Origin: Apostichopus japonicus | Taxonomy: Eukaryota; Echinodermata; Holothuroidea; Aspidochirotida; Stichopodidae | Direction: 5' to 3' | Assembly (NCBI RefSeq): GCF_037975245.1 | Contig: NC_092578.1 | Coordinates: 6,057,001-6,121,000 of the forward strand | DNA length: 64,000 nucleotides | Shown: positions 57,412 through 64,000 of the stretch, one piece after another | Layout: the number at the start of each line of letters is the position of its first letter | Position numbering within the stretch: position 1 is the first letter of the stretch | Translations under genes and position numbers: made by a program | The notes under the pieces: generated by a model | What the model was told of the DNA's origin: nothing | The model's input: the letters and a program-made list of their open reading frames with translations, nothing else | The model's database searches: none

Positions 57412-60400
57412 GTAAGTTTCGTAGAAGAATGTTAACAACAGGTTTCAGAGCACGGATGCTCAGATTCACTGCGATTGACACTTGTCTTTGCTTCGTTATT
57501 GTGCAACCAGCTGTGTAGATATCGGTGTGGGAAATTCAAAGTAAGCTTAGGCTAGGCTGCAATGATTGAACTACCACAGCACTGTAGGAACAAGGTAAAT
57601 CAGCAAATCTGGTTTACTATCCTCCATTGGCTTCGTGTTAAAGCGTAAATTGAAGTTAAGGTACTATTACTAGTTAATAAATTTCTGCATATAAAACGTC
57701 TTCTCTGTTGGCTAATAAGGTTAAACAGAACCTTTTGGAGTGGCAATGTGAACTCACCAGCACGGACATCAACCTTGTGATTCTTGCCCAAAATATTTCC
57801 TGGCAATTACCATCAGAAAGCATATGACCCAAACCTTTAGGCCTACTTCTTTTCAGTGTGAGTGAGGACTGGAACTCATTTCCTAATGAAATTTATACTG
57901 TGCCATCATGATCAGCCTTTTGGGTCTCTGTTCAATACATATTTAAGCCTATTCCAATTGTCACTAAGTTAGGCCTAACTTTAATGTAGGTATAAGGCAC
58001 TAACATTTTTGGATTATATTTATCTAACCCAGTATTTGTTACCAGGATTTTAAGAGTTGGGTCAGCGAGATGCAATGTCTTAAAAATGTTTGCGTCCACT
58101 CAGAAAAAACTGTGATAAAAATAATGATTCAAATATACGTCATATTCTTAGAAACAAATTTCAACTACAACTTCCTACCATGAGACAGTGCTTCTTGTCA
58201 CATATGTGTCAACATGATTATTGAGTGCAAACATATGATAGCCTATATAGTAAAAAATTCGCTATCTCTACACAAGGGACAGTAGTTTAACATTACAAAT
58301 TAGTTGCATTTAAACAACATATTTTGTGTTCATTGAGCACTATAGATGAAAGAATGTTTGCAGACAATGGTCAGGGACTATTAACCAATCACATCACAGG
58401 AAATTTGTTAATGCATCATAGACTACTTTCAGCATGAAAATCTTTGTAATGGGAGTGTTTTTTACTCGGTTGATCGGTACTTTTGAGAAGTTGTGATTTT
58501 TTTAAAAGGAAGAAATATTCATTCCAAAAAGTGTTTGTTATTCTTTGCATAGGCCTATTTGTGAGTGTGTGTACTTGTGGTCCCCCTCCCACCAGGCGTG
58601 TTGCCAGGAATTTGCCAAGGGAGGGGTGAAACTGTAGATTCGGCATTGCAAACTATCTAAGCGTAGCGCCACCATGTTGGCGCGAAGCGTACAAGAAAAT
58701 TTTGGCTGAAAATGCCTCCCAGATTGCTGGAAATGGCACTTCCCAGGCCTTGTTAGTTGCATCTTAGCATTTTCTCTTTGAAAATAGTTAGCGATATCAT
58801 ATAAACATTAAAAAAAAAAATTAAAAAATATGCTCAAGGGGGGGCGGCTGCCCCCTTCGCCCCCCCCTTGGCTACGCGCCTGCCTCCCACCCCCCCAAAA
58901 GTGGGTCCGTAGGACGCAAGCAATTTGAAGGTTTTGCACCCCTGGCTACAAGATTGCATCCCAGACCCAGAATCCTGCGTTTGTAACAATGCTGCTTACC
59001 TTTTGATTTGTTAGTACATGTGCATTTTTATATTTGTTGTTATTATTAGGCAATTATTTTTTTATTTATTTATAGTTTTTTAACTTTTATTTGTGCAGAA
59101 TGTTTTTTGTTGTTGTAAAGCATTATACATATTATTGGTAATGGTTAGAGGTTCTCTAGATAAAGCAAAGGCTGTGAAACAACAAGTGACATAACTCATA
59201 AACGTTACAAAAAGGATTGCAAATTAGGCAACACAATCAAAAAACAAGAAAGAAAAAAAAAGATACGAAAACAAAAAACTTGCCTAAAGCTTATAGTGGC
59301 AATGGAATATAAGTATGTTTTTAACAGAAATGGAGGAATAAAAAGGGTTGGTTTGCATGCATGTCAGTATATTTGCACAAATCTAATGAACCAAGACAAC
59401 AACTACTTAAGACACAACCTTCAGTTAAAAACATTTATATAACAGCAAACCAGACAATAATTTAAAACTTTTCCTCTTGCATGTCTAATTTTATTCCTTG
59501 GAGAAGTTCAAGAGGAGTGGGAGGGGATATAGAAAGTGGAGAAAAGTAGAATGGTCAATTATATAATTATATTTGATTCCACTTCATCTGAGCCCCCTAA
59601 GTCCAGGGTGTAATTGATAGGTTTGTGAGCAGAACTCAGTTGAACCCTAACTTTAAAAAAGATTTCAAATTTTTAGAAGGAACATAATTTTAGAAAAGTT
59701 CTGTGCATCCATTTAGCCATACTATAACTAGAATGGCAGGTTTCAGTTCACCTACTACAACCACTTGCCTTTCCAAAGCAAATATATAATGAGATTAAAG
59801 GTATAGCTAGCATTGAAATCATATCCAGGTATGCTCAAAGTTTCTAGCAAAAATACAAATCCAAATTTTTCATCAAAAATGGTTCCTTAATTATTTTTCA
59901 AAACTGCAAATATCAAATGAAGGCTTTTCATTGGCTTGAAAATGTATGTAGTGATTATAGGTTTTAGAAAAGTAACTTCCAAACAATTCATTGCATGTAT
60001 TTCCCATTATGTACTGTAACAAAACAAACACAGTTTATAATACTGTATTGTTGTCTCGATGTCATCATTGTTGCTGTCATGGGAGATACACTCTTTGGAT
60101 TGCTGTTTCAAATCCGTGTAGAATTATCAGAAACGAAAGGCATAATTTGCTCGTCTCCATGTTGTACTATTGATATACATTCATACGGTCTCAAACAGAA
60201 GCCAAAGACATTTATTAAGCTCCTATGTGAAACATACTGGCAATGAGAAAATGTATATCTAAAACTAGACAAAGGATATGTATGTCAAAACGACTGCCAG
60301 AGTTGTAATTTAATGCATCATTAATGCTCCACTGTTTTGAACAAAATTTGAACTGCTGAAGTTGGTCTGAGCACTCTTGAATGTGTATCATTTGCAGTGG

Positions 60401-61013
60401 AAAAACAAAAGATTTTCCAACAAAAGATGTCTAAAATATCCACAACAGAAGTTGCCAAGATGTTGTTGTGGTACTGTCATTTTTTACTTCTTGCTGTTCA
60501 ACCCCTGTTCCACCGCTCTTACCCTAGATTAGAGGAAGTACAATGATTAAAAGTAAGCTATCAGGTAAGCTACAGCAGTTCTTCCATTACACGACTCCCA
60601 GGAAACCATTCAACAAGCATTTGGTTTTTTTCTTTCCCCGCCAAATGATATCCTCTGTCAAGAAACAGTGTGAGGCTTCAAACTTTTCGCTCTGAGCTCG
60701 AGCATTTCTAGTCTCAAATTTGAATAAATATGTATCGTAATACAAGTAGGTCACTTTTCGTCTTCTTCTTCTTATTATTCAGATCGGAATTTCATCATAG
60801 CCAACGCTCAGGTTGAAGGAAGGGCAATTATATATTGTAATGACGGATTTTGTGAGCTGTCAGGATATTCGAGAGCAGATCTCATGCAGAGACCGTGCTC
60901 TTGTGATTTCTTGCAAGGCAAGGAGACTAATCCTGAGGGAATCAGGCAGATTCTAAATGCCCTTGAAACTGGGGAGGAGACCCAAGTAGAAATAACGTAT
61001 TATCGTAAAGATG
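57336..61013 (+). CDS. erg: ERG-type voltage-gated K+ channel (KCNH2/6/7 family), 5' part: coding exons 1 and 2
   Basis: Plasma-membrane potassium channel subunit of the ether-a-go-go-related (ERG) family, which sets repolarisation in excitable cells (family knowledge). Seen: exon 1 at 57336-57411 encodes the N-cap [25 protein letters not shown]. Exon 2 at 60783-61013 encodes the PAS-domain body: [40 protein letters not shown] and [10 protein letters not shown]. Exon lengths (76 and 231 nt) and phases match human KCNH2 exons 1-2 as I recall them. The start is supported by an in-frame TGA six bases upstream and by A at -3. The membrane channel, pore and cyclic-nucleotide-binding exons lie beyond the window. 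The symbol is a family name; the exact paralogue cannot be told from this part. Confidence 0.95.
57412..60782 (+). other. erg: ERG-type channel intron 1
   Basis: 3.4-kb intron between gtaagt and ttcag. Contains the 290-bp element at 58593. Otherwise AT-rich with no other feature recognised. Confidence 0.85.
58593..58882. mobile_element. 290-bp inverted-terminal element with perfect 8-bp TSD
   Basis: Starts caggcgtgttgccagg and ends ttggctacgcgcctg. cctcccac flanks both sides (58585-58592, 58883-58890). Carries the family core at 58651-58769. It is the shortest clean member and so a good reference for the family seen at 51-56 kb. Confidence 0.9.
60783..61013 (+). CDS. erg: ERG-type channel coding exon 2 (PAS domain)
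   Basis: Acceptor ttcag, donor gtaagc (61014). 231 nt, phase 2 in and phase 1 out. Encodes most of the PAS fold, including the [14 protein letters not shown] and [11 protein letters not shown] motifs. Confidence 0.96.
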
Positions 61014-64000
61014 GTAAGCATGATGTCGTGAGTAATTACATATGCTCACCTTTACAGCTGTCTCATTGAACGTCTAATAGAGCTCACTACAGGCATTGAA
61101 GCTTCAGTTCATGGAAAGTTGCCTGTTTTGGCCTGTTTGCAATTAAAACATAAGGGTAGGAAATATCATGGTTGCTTGCATACGTAAGCATTTACAGTAT
61201 ATACCCTACACTTTTCTCCCGTACAGGTTTAGAATCAACAATTTTGATATATGTCTTAGTCTTTCAAATTTCACAGGATAATTTGAAAACGCTTGTAGCA
61301 TTTATTAAGAGTGCTAATAGGACATAATTTATTTTCAAGGCTACATATGTGTTACTTTGAAACTTATTTTTGAAAAATTTCATCCACATTGACTTCTAAA
61401 TCCCCCTCCCTTCCCCCATCCCCTGAGCAAAATAGCATGCAACTTGCTCCATAGAATATTTGTTTGTAAACATGTTTTAAACTTGCTAATATTTTATTTA
61501 TTCTATTTGAGAATAGATTCACTTTCTTTTGGCTGTGTTTATTAGTCATGCAGTCATTACACAAATTATTGCTATTTTATTTGCATTCTTTTCATTCATG
61601 CAATATTAACCAAGGCCAATGTGGACAGTGTGGCTCAATTTTCAACTGACATATAGTTATAACAATAAACAGTATGATCAATCCCTATGTTTCAAAATCC
61701 CACGGGGATACAGGAAAGTGAAAAATATATCTGACCGATTGCCTTGCTTATTTACAAAAAAATTTTTTTTATGTATACATAGAAATTTTTCAGTTAATTA
61801 CTGAAAGCTTTTGCAATTATTAAATTGCGTTTATGTTAAACAGCTTACATTGATAACAGGAAATTAAGCAGTTATATTTTTAAGAAGGACCCAGACTGCA
61901 ATATATAAGGCTTAGTTCTGATTGGTTGCATCAAAATCTCTATGACTGTCAGTTACAAAATAGATGATATAGAAATGAATTCATGCTGAGTCAATTCAAT
62001 TTGGCAAATTTTCAGTCGATTTCGTGGAGTGAGCCGTCCTCAACAACAAAATAAGAAACCCAGACATTAATTTTGATCTGCTGCAGGTTTTCAAATATTG
62101 CCGTGATCGTTTGGAGCTGATAATTGGCTAGCCTGTGAGTTACAATGGTAAACCTTGCCACTGTATTGATCAGTTTTAGCATTGGGCATACGACTGCACT
62201 ATATGTACTGTGTTATGCAGTGTCTGGGGTAGTGATTCAACCTGTTGTGTAATTTGATATTGATTTTCTTCTGTTTTGTTACTTTGCGCTCTTTCTTAAG
62301 CAATGGTGCCTCTCCTACTCATGCATTGTCTACCAAACAGTTATAAGTACAGCCCAGCAAGGAGGGATTATATTGGGGGGAGGGGGGTAATGACGTCTTT
62401 ATAATCTTATCTAGTAAACAGAACTTAAACTCTTGCTGCCCAGATCTTGCAAAATTCAGCTTAGTTATTTTAAAAATCCCACTTGTCTGTGTGATTTGAA
62501 TTTAGCAAAATAAGTATTCTGTGGATTTGACAAACGTAACATTTGCTGTTTTCTCATGGTTTGTTATTTACATATGTAAGAACTGAAGTGAAAGAGATTC
62601 TATTTATGGATACTAAACATTTGGTATTTAAAGAGAATTTCATGTGGCTTGCAAAACCAGAGAAGAGAGTGTAAAGTCAACGAAGAAATATTTGTGAAAT
62701 ATCCCTCAGATGTATAAATTTTGCACCTGAACTCCTGCATCTTACAAAGAAGATTCAGAAATACCATTTGCTAACATTTTGGACAGTGTTTTGAGTATAT
62801 GTAGGAGGAGGAGGGGTCGGGAGAGGGTGGGTGGGGATGCGAAGAAGGAACAGATGGGGAGATTTGCAAGGAACGTTTGCCTACGATTTAGAATTTAGAA
62901 CAAGTTTTGGCCTGCCATACCAGGGAAATGAGAGTAGCATTTTCCTGGTCATACTGTGTGCAAAGCTATGATAATTAATTTAATAATTGAAGCCTGTCTA
63001 ATTTCTAACTTGTAATGTGGAAAGTTTGTGTTTGTCCAGGTTGTCATCATGAAACTGCAAAACTCTTACCATCAAGCTGGGTTTTCCCAAATTAGAAAGT
63101 CGTAAAATGTGTCCCTCGTTATCCTAAATTCTACCGGGTGAATTAAATGCGAGGAATTTAAGAAATACGATACAGACTCCTCTCGAAATCTGTAGAACTT
63201 CTCATTTTGTTGAGTGCATTTTGTACAAGAATTATGAGAGATTGGTTTTTATGCTTCCATGCATTCAATGCTGATGCTATAAACTCAATACCACCAGTGA
63301 AGGTATTGGAGACACAGGTATACATATAGATATATATAACAGCTGCTATCCAAGTCAACAATTTTGCTAATTACACCACTCTTCTACAAAGAATCAACGA
63401 CGACCATGGATGGCAAAAATGTTCAAAATACAACCTACCTGCATGCTCAGTCATACATATATGGTTGTTATCAGATAATGCTATGAAACCACTCTTGGGA
63501 ATTAGTTGAGCTGATGCACAGTATACTATACAATTTACATTAACACTGAAGTTGAATTAAACTTAGGGATTATATGTAGCAATACAATTGAATTGATACT
63601 AACATGGCTATACAGTTTCAAAAGCATCAAGCAATCTATTAAGAAACTATGGACAGTGTTGGTAATTTGGTATATTTATCTTCTTGGATGGTATTCATAA
63701 ATTTGTGACAATATTGGATGTTTCCAAGGTGACATAAAATATATTGGGCAAACTTGTCTGAATTTGAATACTATGCATCTGGCAATACATATTAGTGCTT
63801 CTTTATATAAAGTCCTTTTAGGGCCTGCTGGTTGCCAACATTAAATATCAGTTATATCAATTTGTGGAGTACCAAACCTTCAAAGATCATAAAAATGCTA
63901 GTAGGACTATGATATTCACTATGAGATAAAATACTTTAGCTCATCATCCCACTACCAAACTCCACCTCTTTCTCCCAGTCTAAAGGATTCCATAGAGAAA
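61014..64000 (+). other. erg: ERG-type channel intron 2 (runs off the window)
   Basis: I looked for the next PAS exon and found no matching frame. AT-rich sequence with short G runs (62376-62388, 62804-62835). Nothing else recognised. Confidence 0.7.

Overview
This is animal nuclear DNA: AT-rich, with large introns, GT-AG splice sites, tRNA-derived SINEs and many short DNA transposons. It carries most of one gene and the start of a second, both on the + strand. Protein similarity to vertebrate orthologues, the repeat types and recurrent 'taggcct'-type repeats suggest a marine invertebrate deuterostome, probably an echinoderm (perhaps a sea cucumber). The species call is inference.

Bases 1-49,880 hold the 3' four fifths of TRRAP, the giant HEAT/FAT/pseudokinase scaffold of SAGA and TIP60/NuA4 histone acetyltransferase complexes. 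I resolved 57 consecutive coding exons by hand. They join in one frame to 3,056 residues plus a stop (9,171 nt), ending in the typical FATC C-terminus. The 5' end of the gene lies outside the window. A 3' UTR of about 1.95 kb follows, with AATAAA at 49,851.

Bases 49,880-57,335 are intergenic and filled with nested short inverted-repeat elements, several with perfect 8-bp target-site duplications as in the hAT superfamily. Bases 57,336-64,000 hold the first two coding exons of an ERG-type voltage-gated potassium channel (KCNH2/6/7 family): the N-terminal cap and most of the PAS domain. The rest of that gene lies beyond the window.

The most unusual signal is in TRRAP. Local tandem duplications repeatedly span exon-intron boundaries: exons 8, 11, 20, 24, 28, 29 and 47, and the stop-containing last exon 57. 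In three cases (exons 24, 28, 47) the duplicated splice site lies a multiple of three bases away and the intervening sequence is open, so it could add 50, 24 or 10 residues in frame. Purely intronic tandem duplications also occur, so the gene as a whole seems prone to local duplication. Other notable items are a GC-AG intron, a 2.3-kb intronic repeat carrying five perfect DR4-type nuclear-receptor motifs, two intronic copies of one 350-bp hAT-like element with perfect target duplications, two long near-perfect palindromes and a 122-nt pure purine run. No viral, CRISPR or prokaryotic system was seen.
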